A stretch of 25,000 bases of DNA from Prorocentrum cordatum (Eukaryota; Sar; Dinophyceae; Prorocentrales; Prorocentraceae), in NCBI GenBank assembly GCA_963575745.1, contig CAUYUJ010021699.1, positions 65,001-90,000 on the forward strand, given 5' to 3'. A program made the translations under genes and the position numbers. Shown piece after piece: positions 16,641-25,000 of this stretch; position 1 is the first letter of the stretch; every line of letters starts with the position of its first letter. The notes under the pieces are model-generated. The model was not told the DNA's origin. It worked only from the letters and a program-made list of their open reading frames with translations, and searched no databases.

Positions 16641-18850
16641 TGGCTTCACGAAAAATTGCAAGGGCTTGTTGGGACCTTCTGGAGGCCTGTCTTCGGGCGT
16701 CCTGGGAAACCGGAAATCATGTTCCCGGAGAGGCTTCCGGGAACATGATTTCGAACGAGGCCCTCTTGGGTCTCCCTGAGGCCGTCTTGGGGGCCTCCTG
16801 GGCCGGCTTTGGGGCCTCTTGGGCCGTCTTGGAAGGTTCCGTCAGCCCCATAGGACGACCCTTTTGGGCTGTCTTGGGCCCTCTTGGGTCTCTCTTGCTC
16901 CTCGGGGGCGTCTGGGGCACTGCGAAGACGAAGCAAGCGAGTATGCTGAAAATGTACGTTTTACAGCGGGAATGGGCCGATTTTTGCCGGGGCCCTCTTC
17001 GGCCATCTTCAAGCCATCTCGGGCCCTCTTGGGCCTCGCTGAGGCTGTCTTGTGGGCCTCTTGGGCGTCCTGGGAACCCCGAAATCATGTTCCAGGAGAG
17101 GCTTCCGGGAACATGATTTCGAACGAGGCCCTCTTGGGCCTCCCTGAGGCCGTCTTGCGGGCCTCCTGGGCCGGCTTTGGGGCCTCTTGGGCAGTCTTGG
17201 AAGGTTCCGTCAGCCCCATAGGACGACCCTTTTGGGCTGTCTTGGGCCCTCTTGGGTCTCTCTTGCTCCTCGGGGGCGTCTGGGGCACTGCGAAGACGAA
17301 GCAAGCGAGTATGCTGAAAATGGGCCGATTTTTGCCGGGGCCCTCTTCGGCCATCTTCAAGCCATCTCGGGCCCTCTTGGGCCTCGCTGAGGCTGTCTTG
17401 TGGGCCTCTTGGGCGTCCTGGGAACCCCGAAATCATGTTCCAGGAGAGGCTTCCGGGAACATGATTTCGAACGAGGCCCTCTTGGGCCTCCCTGAGGCCG
17501 TCTTGGGGGCCTCCTGGGCCGGCTTTGGGGCCTCTTGGGCCGTCTTGGAAGGTTCCGTCAGCCCCATAGGACGACCCTTTTGGGCTGCCTTGGGCCCTCT
17601 TGGGTCTCTCTTGCTCCTCGGGGGCGTCTGGGGCACTGCGAAGACGAAGCAAGCGAGTATGCTGAAAATGTACGTTTTACAACGGGAATGGGCCGATTTT
17701 TTCCGGGGCCCTCTTCGGCCATCGTCAAGCCATCTCGGGCCCTCTTGGGCCTCGCTGGGGCTGTCTTGTGGGCCTCTTGGGCGTCCTGGGAACCCCGAAA
17801 TCATGTTCCAAGAGAGGCTTCCGGGAACATGATTTCGAACGAGGCCCTCTTGGGCCTCCCTGAGGCCGTCTTGGGGGCCTCCTGGGCCGGCTTCGGGGCC
17901 TCTTGGGCCGTCTTGGGGGGCTCCGTGAGCCCAACGGGACGATCTTTTCGGGCCGTCCTGGGCCCTCTTGGGTCTCTCATGGGCTGTCTTGGGGCCCCTC
18001 GGGGGCGTCTAGGGCACTGTGAAGACGAAGCAAGCAAGTATGCTGAAAACGTACGTTTTACGAGGGGGCTGGGCAATTTGTTTCCTCTTGAAGGCCCTCT
18101 TGGGGCGCTCTTCGGCCATCCTCAAACCATCTCGGGCCCTCTGGGGCCTCGCTGAGGCTGCTTTGTGGGCCTTTCGAGCGTCCTGGGAAACAGGAAATCA
18201 TGTTCCCGGAGAAGCTTCCGGGATCATGATCTCGAACGAGGCCCTCTTGGGCCTCCCTGAGGCCGTCTTGGAGGCCTCCTTGGCCGGTTTCGGAGCCTCT
18301 TGGGCCGTCTTGGAGGGTTCCGTGAGCCCCACAGGACGACCCTTTCTGTTTCGGGCCGTCTTGGGCCCTCTTGGGTCTCTCATGGGCCGTCTTGGGGCTC
18401 CTCGGGGGCGTCTGGGCACTGTGAAGACGAAGCAAGCGAGTATGCTGAAAATGTACGTTTCACAACGGGAATGGGCAGATTTTTTCCTCTTGAAGGCCCT
18501 CTTGGGGCCCTCTTCGGCCATCTTCAAGCCATCTCGGGCCCTCTTGGGCCTCGCTGAGGCTGTCTTGTGGGCCTCTTGGGCGTCCTCGGAACCCGGAAAC
18601 CATGTTCCAGGAGAGGCTTCCGGGAACATGATTTCGAACGAGGCCCTCTTGGGCCTCCCTGAGGCCGTCTTGGGAGCCTCCTGGGCCGGCTTTGGGGCTT
18701 CTTGGGCCGTCTCGGGAGGTTCCGTGAGCCCCACAGGGCTTGCCTCTTGAAGGCCCTCTTGGGGCCCTCTTCGGCCTTCTTCAAGCAATCTCGGGCCCTC
18801 TTGGGGCGCTCTTGGGTGTCTTCGGGACCTCTTGAAGCTTTCTTGACCAT
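16640..18850. repeat. Satellite array A: six units of about 350-400 bp with a conserved palindrome
   Basis: Each unit has a 40-nt dyad, GAAATCATGTTCCCGG - AGAGGCTT - CCGGGAACATGATTTC. The dyads start at 16713, 17081, 17429, 17797, 18194 and 18596, giving spacings of 368, 348, 368, 397 and 402. The first copy has perfect 16-bp arms; the others carry 1-2 mismatches. Around it are short sub-repeats (GGCCCTCTTGGG, GGGGCCTCTTGGGC) and a less GC-rich block (GAGTATGCTGAAAATGTACG then TTTTACAACGGGAATGGGCC). Units 2-4 differ by only a few substitutions, so amplification is recent. Open frames over 300 codons run through on both strands, but they change frame relative to the unit, since 368 is not a multiple of 3, and reflect a lack of stops. 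Similar units appear again after 20.84 kb. Confidence 0.9.
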
Positions 18851-18903
18851 CTGTACGGCCCGCGTGGCCTGTCGCGGGCAATTTGGAAGCGGCCCAAGGT
18901 AGT

Positions 18904-18929
18904 CTTTGGGGGTCTGCGACCCCCCAAAG
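18904..18929. repeat. Hairpin at the end of array A
   Basis: CTTTGGGGGTC-TGC-GACCCCCCAAAG forms an 11-bp stem with a single extra C. It sits in the unique-looking stretch between satellite array A and the AT-rich island. Terminator-like in shape, but nothing links it to a transcript. Confidence 0.55.
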
Positions 18930-18989
18930 GTCCCGGGGGGCGCCCATGGGGGATGACGGATGATGACGGCACCGGCCCGCCCCCCCCGG

Positions 18990-19523
18990 CCTACTCATAC
19001 ATATATATATATATATGTATATACACATACATACACACATGTATATATATATATATATATGTACATGTGTGTACGTGCATGTACATGTGTCTGTGTATGT
19101 AGCTGCGTCGTGTGTATATGTATGTGCATATGTATATGTGCGTAGGTGTATGCGCATGGATGTGTACATTCACATGTACATGCATAAAGATATGTGTATA
19201 CATATGGGTATACGTATGCATGTGCATTGATATGCATGTGTTGACAATTATATGTGTATGTGTAAGAGCATGTACATGTTGCTGCATATGTATGCGTATA
19301 TGTAGATGTACATGCAAATACACATGCAATTGCCTAAATACATACGTGCGCATCTACAAATATACATGCATACGCATATACATACATACATACACACATA
19401 CATGCATACATACATACAGGCGTACGTACGTACATACATATACACATTCATATACAATATATAGATATACGCACATATATATATATATGTATGTATATAT
19501 ATATGTATATATATATATGTATA
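18990..19523. repeat. AT-rich alternating (TA/TG/CA)n island
   Basis: About 530 bp of alternating purine/pyrimidine sequence built of TATA, CATA, TGTA and GTGC units, in sharp contrast with its GC-rich surroundings. It includes TATATATATATATGTATATA-like runs at both ends. Open Tyr/Met/Cys/His-rich frames are composition artefacts. Confidence 0.9.
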
Positions 19524-19563
19524 CTAGAACCACGCGCGCGCTACGCGCGCGCTTAGGTTCTAG
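19524..19563. repeat. CG-rich hairpin (copy 2)
   Basis: Perfect outer arms CTAGAACC (19,524-19,531) and GGTTCTAG (19,556-19,563) enclose CGCGCGCGC-TA-CGCGCGCGC. It marks the 3' edge of the AT-rich island. The layout matches the hairpin at 15,393-15,427. Confidence 0.8.
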
Positions 19564-19699
19564 CTTCGTCCGGGGCAACGGCCAAACAACGGACGAGGAA
19601 GTTGAAGGCTGAATGCGCTTCGGTGATTCGTCGAGTTTCGGGGTCGTGGTTCGAAAAGCTTCTGGGCGCTCCTCACCCCCAGGCGGCCCGAGGCGGCCG

Positions 19700-20514
19700 A
19701 AAACGGCACCTCCTCCTCGTCCTCCTCTTTCCCCCTGCTCTTCCTCCTCTCCTCCTACTCTTCCTCCTCCCCCCATCGTCCCCTCCTTTCCCCCATTCCT
19801 CCTCCTCCGCCCCATTCTTCCCCTCCTCCTCCTTTCCCTCCTCCTCATCCTTCTCCTCTTCCTCCTCATCCGCCTCCTCCTCCTCCTTCTCCTCCTACTT
19901 TCCCTCCTCCTCCTCCTCTTCCTCATCCTCCTTCGCACCTCCTCCTCCTCCTCCGCCCCCTCCTCCTCCTCCTCATCCTCTTCCTCCTCCTCCTCCTCAT
20001 CATCATCATCACCATCACCATCGCCATCACCATCATCATCTTCATCATGTTCCTCCTCCTCCTGCTCCTCCTCCTCTCCATCCTCCTTCCCTCCGCCTCC
20101 TCTTCCTCCTCCTCCTCTTCCGCCTCCTCCTCGTCTCCTCCTCCTCCTCCTCCTCCTCCTCCTCCTCCTCCTCCTCTCTCCTCCTCCTGCTCCTTCTCAT
20201 CCTCCTGTTCAGACTACATGGCTCGCCAAACGGCACTGCGACGCCGCGCAAGCACTGGGCCACATCGGATAAAAAGGGAACACTCGGGGCAGGCCCCCCT
20301 CTTGCTCTTCCTCCTCCTGCTTTCCTCTTCCTCCGCATCCTCCTCCCCTCCTCCTGCTCCTCCTCCTCCGCCCCGTCCTCCTCCTCCTCCTCCCGTCCTT
20401 CTCCTCCTCCTCCTCGCCTCCTTCCCTCCTCCCCCCCCCCCCCGTTTTCCTCCCCCTCCTCCTCCGCCTCCTCCTCCCCCCCTCCTCCTCCTCTCCCCCC
20501 TCCTCCTCCTCCCC

Positions 20515-20565
<51 letters not shown>

Positions 20566-20790
20566 CATCATCATCATCACCGTCGCCATCATCATCATTA
20601 TCACCAGCACATCATCATCATCATTCATCATCATCATCATCCCTCTTCTCCCTCCCCCCCCGCCCCCTTCTTTCTCCGCCCCCCTCCCCCCCCCCTCGTC
20701 CTCCTCTTCCTTCTCCTCGTCCTCCTCCTCCTCGTCCATCTCCCCTTCCTCCTTTCCTCTTCCCCCTCCTCCTCCCCCACCGCCTCCGCG
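19700..20790. repeat. CTC-rich tract with an inner CAT run
   Basis: Long CTC/CCT/TTC tract, with CAT segments at about 19,999-20,046 and 20,516-20,640 and a C-run near 20,431-20,443. A short non-repetitive island at about 20,210-20,300 shows no gene. Poly-Ser/Pro/His frames are artefacts. The 19,564-19,700 sequence before it is non-repetitive and unassigned. Confidence 0.9.
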
Positions 20791-21123
20791 TGCAAGAAAT
20801 CCAACAACATGTCGCGGAAATCAACGAACTGAGTCCCTCCGGGTTTTTTCCGAGCGTCCTTCTAGGACTTGTCGGGGCCGTCTTAGGGCCCCCTTGGGCG
20901 CCCTGGGAACCCCGAAATCACGTTCCGATAGAGGCTTCGGGGAACATGATTTCGGACGCTGCGGAAGGGGCCTCCCGATAATCTCTATAGGCAGCTCTGC
21001 TTGCCCACGTTGTGGCTCTGTTGGGTGCCTTTCGGGGCTCTCTTGGGCTGGCTTGTAGCTATCATGGGTCATCTTGGGTCCCTCTTGGGCCGTCTTGGGG
21101 CTCCTCGGGGTGGCACTGTGAAG

Positions 21124-21275
21124 ACGTCGTCGTCGTCGCCGTTCGCCGATCGGCGGCGTCAACTGTTGTCATCGTCGTCCATCGTCGTCGTCGTCGTCGT
21201 CGGTCGTCGCCGTCGACGACCGTCGTCGTCATCGTCAATCACCGTCGCCGATCACCGTCGCCGATCGTCGATCGG
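21124..21275. repeat. CGT/GTC-rich module 1
   Basis: Interrupted GTC repeats with CGCCGATCG and ATCGTCGATCGG elements. This is the CGT module of the array B unit. Val/Arg/Ser frames are repeat artefacts. Confidence 0.85.
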
Positions 21276-21479
21276 CCCCGAGCCCTCCCACCCACTCATC
21301 CTCCTCTCCTCCTCCTCCTCCTCCTCCTCCTCCTCCTCTTCCTCCTCCTCCTCCTAATATTCCTCCTCTTCCTCTTCTTCCTCCTCCTCCTCCTGAAATC
21401 ATGTTCCCGGAAACGCTTCCGGGGACAGGATTTCGAACGATGCAGAAAAGACTGGGTCCAGGGTGGCTCTGCGCACGCG

Positions 21480-21587
21480 GACAGCGTCGCCGCCGTCGGC
21501 GCGGCCGTCGTCGTCGTCGCCGTCGTTCGTCGATCGGCGACGTCGACTGTTGTCATCGTCTTCTATCGTCGTCGTCGTCGGTCGTCG

Positions 21588-21669
<82 letters not shown>

Positions 21670-21710
21670 ATAACCGTCGCCGGTCGTCGTCGCCGATCGT
21701 CGATCGCCCT
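21480..21710. repeat. CGT/GTC module 2 with a perfect run
   Basis: Contains a perfect GTC run of about 26 units at 21,591-21,668, the purest long trinucleotide run in the window. It is followed by the conserved CGTCGCCGATCGTCGATCG block that recurs in each unit. Confidence 0.92.
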
Positions 21711-22327
21711 CGAACCTCCTCCTCTCTCCCCCCCTCCCCCCCTCCACTCCTCCTCCCCGCATCCTCCTCCTCCTCTTCCTTCTCCTCCTCCTCCTCCTCC
21801 TTCGCCCTCTCCGTCTCCTCCGCGCGGAAGAAATCCAACAACATCTCGCGCAAATCAACGAACTATGGCCCTCCAGGCCTTTTTGAACGTCCATTTAGGG
21901 CCTTTTGGGGCCGTCTTAGGGCCCTCTTGGGCGCCCTGGGAACCAGGAAATCATGTTTCCTGAGAGGCTTCTGGGAATATGACTTCGAACGAGGCCCTCT
22001 TGGGCCTCCCTGAGGCCGTGTTGGGAGCCTCCTGGGCCAAATTTGGGGCCTCTTGGGCCGTCTTGGGGGTTCCGTGAGCCTCACAGGCAACCCTTTTGGG
22101 CCGTCTTGGGCCCTCTTGGGTCTCTCTTGGGCTGTCTTGGGGCTCGGGGGCGTCTGGGGCACTGTGAGGACCAAGCAAGCAAGTATGCTCAAAAAACGTA
22201 CGTTGTACAACGGGAGTGGGCCGATTTTTGCCTCTTGAAGGCCCTCTTCGGCCAGCTTCAAACCATCTCGGGCCCTCTTGAGGCGCTCTTGGACGTCTTG
22301 GGGCCCTCTTGGGCCTCGCTGAGGCTG

Positions 22328-22500
22328 TCGGACAGCGTCGCCGCCGTCGGCGTGGCCGTCGTCGTCGCCGTCGTTCGTCGATCGGCGGCGTCGACTGTTG
22401 TCATCGTTTTCGATCGTCATCGGTCGTCGTCGTGGTCGTCGTCGCCGTCGTCGTCGTGAGTCACCGTCGCTGGTCGTCGTCTCCGATCGTCGATCGCCCT
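22328..22500. repeat. CGT/GTC module 3
   Basis: GACAGCGTCGCCGCCGTCGG at its start matches the start of module 2 (about 21,480). It ends with the same ATCGTCGATCGCCCTCGA block before the CTC tract. Confidence 0.85.
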
Positions 22501-23109
22501 CGAGCCTCCTCCTCCTCTCTCCCCCCCTCCTCCCCTCCACTCCTCCTCCCCACCTCGTCCTTCTCCTTTTCCTCTTCCTCCTCCCCCTCCTCCTCCTCCT
22601 CCTCCTCCTCCTCCTCCTCCTCCTCCTCCTCCTCCTCCTTCGCCCTCTCCGTCTCCTCCGCGTGGAAGAAATCCAACAACATTTCGCGAAAATCAGCGAA
22701 CTGTGGCCCTCTGGGAATTTTTGAATGTCATGTTAAGCCCTTTTGGGGCCGTCCTGGGGCCCTCTTGGGCGTCCTGGGAACCCGGAAATCATGTTCCCGG
22801 AGAGGCTTCTGGGAACATGATTTCGAACGAGGCCCTCTTGGGCCTTCCTGAGGCCGTCTTGGGGGCCTCCTGGGCCGGCTTTGGGGCCTTTGGGGCTGTC
22901 TTGGGCTGTCTTGGGGCTCCTCGGGGGCCACTCTGAGGACGAAGCAAGCGAGTATGCTGAAATTGTACGTTTTACACGAGGAATGGGTAAAGTTTTGCCT
23001 CTTGAAGGCCCTGCCATCTTCAAGCCATCTCGGGCCCTCTTGAGGCGCTCTTGGACGTCTTGGGGCCCTCTGGGGCCTCGATGAGGCTGTCTTGTGTGCC
23101 TCTTGGGCT

Positions 23110-23275
23110 GGCCGTCGTCGTCGCCGTCGATCGTCGATCGGCGCCGTCGACTATTGTCATCGTCGTCGATCGTCGTCGTCGTCGGTCGTCGACCGTCGTC
23201 GATCGTCGTCGTCGTCGTCGTCGTCGTCAATCACCGTCGCAGGTCGTCGTCGCCGATCGTCGATCGCTCTCGAGC
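23110..23275. repeat. CGT/GTC module 4
   Basis: Interrupted GTC repeats ending in the same CGCCGATCGTCGATCG block as modules 2 and 3, then a CTC tract (to about 23,390). This is the last CGT module of array B. Confidence 0.85.
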
Positions 23276-24475
23276 CTCCTCCTCTCTCCCCCCCTCCTCC
23301 CCTCCACTCCTCCTCCCTGCCTCCTCCTTCTTCTCCTCTTCCTCCTCCTCCTCCTCCTCCTCCTCCTCCTCCTCCTCCTCCTTCGCCCTCTCCGTCTCCT
23401 CCGCGCGGGAGAAATCCAACAACATCTCACGCAAATCAACGAACTGTGGCCCTCCGGGCCTTTTTGAAGGTCCTTTTAGGGCCCTTTTGGGGCCGTCCTG
23501 GGGCCCTCTTGGGCGCCCTAGAAACCCGGAAATCATGTTCCCGGAGAGGCTTCTGGGAATATGATTTCGAACGAGGCCCTCTCGGGCCTTCCTGAGGCCG
23601 TCTTGGGGGCCTCCTGGGCCGGCTTTGGGGCCTCTTGGGCCGTCTTTGGGGGGTTCCGTGAGCCTCACAGGGCGACCCGTTTGGGCCGTCGTGGGCCCTC
23701 TTGGGTCTCTCTTGGGCTGTCTTGGGGCTCGGGGGCGTCTGGGGCACTGTGAGGACCAAGCAAACGAGCACGCTGAAAACGCATGCTTTACGAATGGGAA
23801 TGGGCCGGTGTTTGCCTCTTGAAGGCCCTCTTGGGGCCCTCTTCGGCCATCTTCTAGCCATCTCGGGCGCTGTTGGGGCGCTCTTGAGCGTCTTGGGGCC
23901 ATCTCGGGCCTCGCTGAGGCTGTCTTGTGGGTCTCTTGGGCTGTCTTTGGGGCCTCATGGGCCGTCTTGGGCGGGTTCGTGGACCCCGCAGGACGCCCGG
24001 GGCGGCCATGCCAACCCGTGGCACCACCCCACCCCCGCCCCCGGGCCCCGTCCGTCTGTCCTACTGCTCCTCTCGAAGCCCTCGTTCCCTAACCTCCCGA
24101 TCATGTTCCCGGACCCCCGCCCCTTCTCCCCAGAGCACCGCAGCAGTAGGAAAGCGTTCCGGAATGGTGAGAAATCATGTTCCCGGAAAGCGTTGAAGAA
24201 TATGAATCGTACTTCGTCCAAGGCGCCGCGGAAGGCGCAGAATACTCCTCCAAGGCGCGGAATCATGTTCCCGGACCGCCTTCCAGGAACATGATGGGGA
24301 CGACCTCCTGAGGGCCTCCAGTGGGCCTCCTGGGGGCCTCTCGGAGGCCTGTGGGGCTCTCCTGGAGGCGTCTTGGGGCGCGCTCAGGTCCATTTTTGGG
24401 CATCTTGGGGGCCTCTGGGGGCCTCCGGGGAGGCTCTTGGGGGCCTGTTTGGGGCCTCTTGGGGCCTCGAAAAAA

Positions 24476-24805
24476 AAATACAGAGCTCCTCTTAACGGGA
24501 TATGTAAACCGCTGATCACGGTGCGCTAGTGTCAGTAGCGCGCTGCTGGCCGAGAGGCCGCAGGAATAGTTCAGCACAGCCGGCTGCGTCTTTCGACGGG
24601 AGACGGCGCGCAACAACTGCACTGCATGGATCGGGCAATGATGGGCCAGAGTCCCAGAGTACAGGTGAGCGCAAGTGCATGATCCCGACACAGCAAGCAC
24701 ACTCTTGCGCACGCTGTTAGAAACGAGGCCTTGCTGGTCACAATATGCTGGAATCACTTGTACGCTGTTGGTCAAAGGCCGCACACAGACCCGGAACAAA
24801 CGCAG
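24476..24805. other. Low-repeat sequence, no gene supported
   Basis: The satellite ends around 24,470 at an A8 run. The next 330 bp are of mixed composition and non-repetitive. Minus-strand and plus-strand frames are open but show no known domain. An AATAAA lies on the plus strand near 24,856, inside the frame described next and on the opposite strand to it, so it does not serve that frame. This stretch could be the 3' untranslated region of the minus-strand coding fragment that follows. Confidence 0.4.
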
Positions 24806-25000
24806 CTAGATGGAGACGCCGGGCGTGTCATCCGAAGAACCGTCTCCTTGATGCTCAATAAAGTAGGAGAACAACACTGTCAGCTCTGGAATACTGATAC
24901 GTCCGCACCGCGATTGAAGCCAAATATGCTTCTCCATGTCGGGTGGTACCGCATCAAGCCACGCACTGAGCCGGTCAAGCAGTTCGCCTGGAGTCGAATC
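24806..25000 (-). CDS. Possible C-terminal coding fragment running off the window
   Basis: From the window end the minus strand is open for 64 codons to a TAG at 24,806-24,808. There is no start in the window. The translation has the balanced composition of a globular protein, for example GELLDRLSAWLDAVPPDMEK and then RISIPELTVLFSYFIEHQGD, and ends in an acidic/Ser tail, SSDDTPGVSI. It shows none of the single-residue runs seen elsewhere here. I recognise no family. Codon third positions are mixed, unlike the strongly GC-ending chaperonin exon. One other minus frame is also open for about 40 codons, so chance is not excluded. It could be the end of a host gene, the end of another transposable element, or an accident. 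Confidence 0.33.
   Translation of the reverse strand, partial: DSTPGELLDRLSAWLDAVPPDMEKHIWLQSRCGRISIPELTVLFSYFIEHQGDGSSDDTPGVSI

Larger units (their letters stand above)
20801..24470. repeat. Satellite array B: higher-order repeat of about 0.74-1.03 kb
   Basis: The anchor CCAACAACAT (within AAGAAATCCAACAACAT-like sequence) occurs at 20801, 21835, 22673 and 23416, spaced 1034, 838 and 743. After each anchor come a GAAC-TG-GGCCCTCC-like linker, then the satellite core with its palindrome. Palindromes start at 20914, 21395, 21947, 22785 and 23529, with degenerate ones at 24171 and 24260. The core with GTATGCTGAAAA follows in units 2-4, then a CGT-type tract, then a CTC tract leading to the next anchor. 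The last unit lacks the CGT and CTC parts. The core matches array A, so A looks like the same family without the microsatellite modules. Confidence 0.85.

Noticed and set aside
16819-17832. A 337-codon plus-strand frame through satellite array A (and similar minus frames)
   Set aside because: The unit length (368) is not a multiple of three, so the same DNA is read in different frames in successive units, and both strands are open. It reflects GC-rich satellite with few stops, not a repeat protein.
16713-24300. Regularly spaced palindromes considered as a CRISPR-like array
   Set aside because: Units are 350-1000 bp with repetitive, not unique, spacers, and the setting is eukaryotic satellite with no cas genes.
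1-25000. tRNA, rRNA, snRNA and dinoflagellate spliced-leader genes
   Set aside because: No cloverleaf with matching arms, no rRNA core sequence and no spliced-leader sequence was seen by eye; a few GGTTCGA matches lack the rest of a tRNA.

Overview
The window looks like nuclear DNA from a GC-rich, gene-poor, repeat-saturated eukaryote, most likely a dinoflagellate. The main evidence is a decayed non-LTR retrotransposon on the minus strand (about 10.5 to 5.6 kb). Its reverse-transcriptase motifs (PGPDGLP; MDIAAASPSL in place of the usual FDxxxAFD; ACADD) and its endonuclease start (LNVAFWNTQ) resemble LINE-like proteins I associate with dinoflagellates. That attribution is from memory and was not searched. 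No bacterial operon structure, RNA gene or complete intact protein-coding gene was seen.

Layout. 1-480: a fold-back repeat between direct repeats. 480-2700: trinucleotide and dinucleotide microsatellites and a long polypurine tract. 2.8-3.8 kb: a short tandem repeat, a second fold-back repeat and a cluster of GCCAA-N4-TTGGC near-palindromes. 3.8-5.25 kb: unremarkable sequence, then another CAT/CTC tract. 5287-5376 (minus): a 30-codon exon-like piece of an Hsp60/GroEL-type chaperonin. 5.58-10.5 kb (minus): the retrotransposon, with one in-frame stop and about five frameshifts. 10.84-11.26 kb: an 84-bp minisatellite. 11.6-15.0 kb: GC-rich sequence, long CTC/CAT tracts, a tandem repeat, and a third fold-back element inserted into that tandem repeat. 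15.0-16.6 kb: mixed low-information sequence with small hairpins. 16.6-18.9 kb: a satellite of about 370-bp units, each carrying a 40-nt palindrome. 18.9-19.56 kb: an alternating purine/pyrimidine AT-rich island ending in a CG-rich hairpin. 19.7-20.8 kb: CTC-rich tracts. 20.8-24.47 kb: the same satellite core combined with CGT and CTC microsatellites into a higher-order repeat of about 0.74-1.03 kb. 24.48-25.0 kb: low-repeat sequence containing the possible 3' end of a coding sequence on the minus strand that runs out of the window.

Only the chaperonin exon and, weakly, the terminal minus-strand frame could belong to host genes. The retrotransposon lies upstream of the chaperonin exon in the same orientation, so one reading is that it sits in a chaperonin intron. 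The long open frames elsewhere on both strands come from GC-rich, stop-poor simple repeats and are not annotated as genes.
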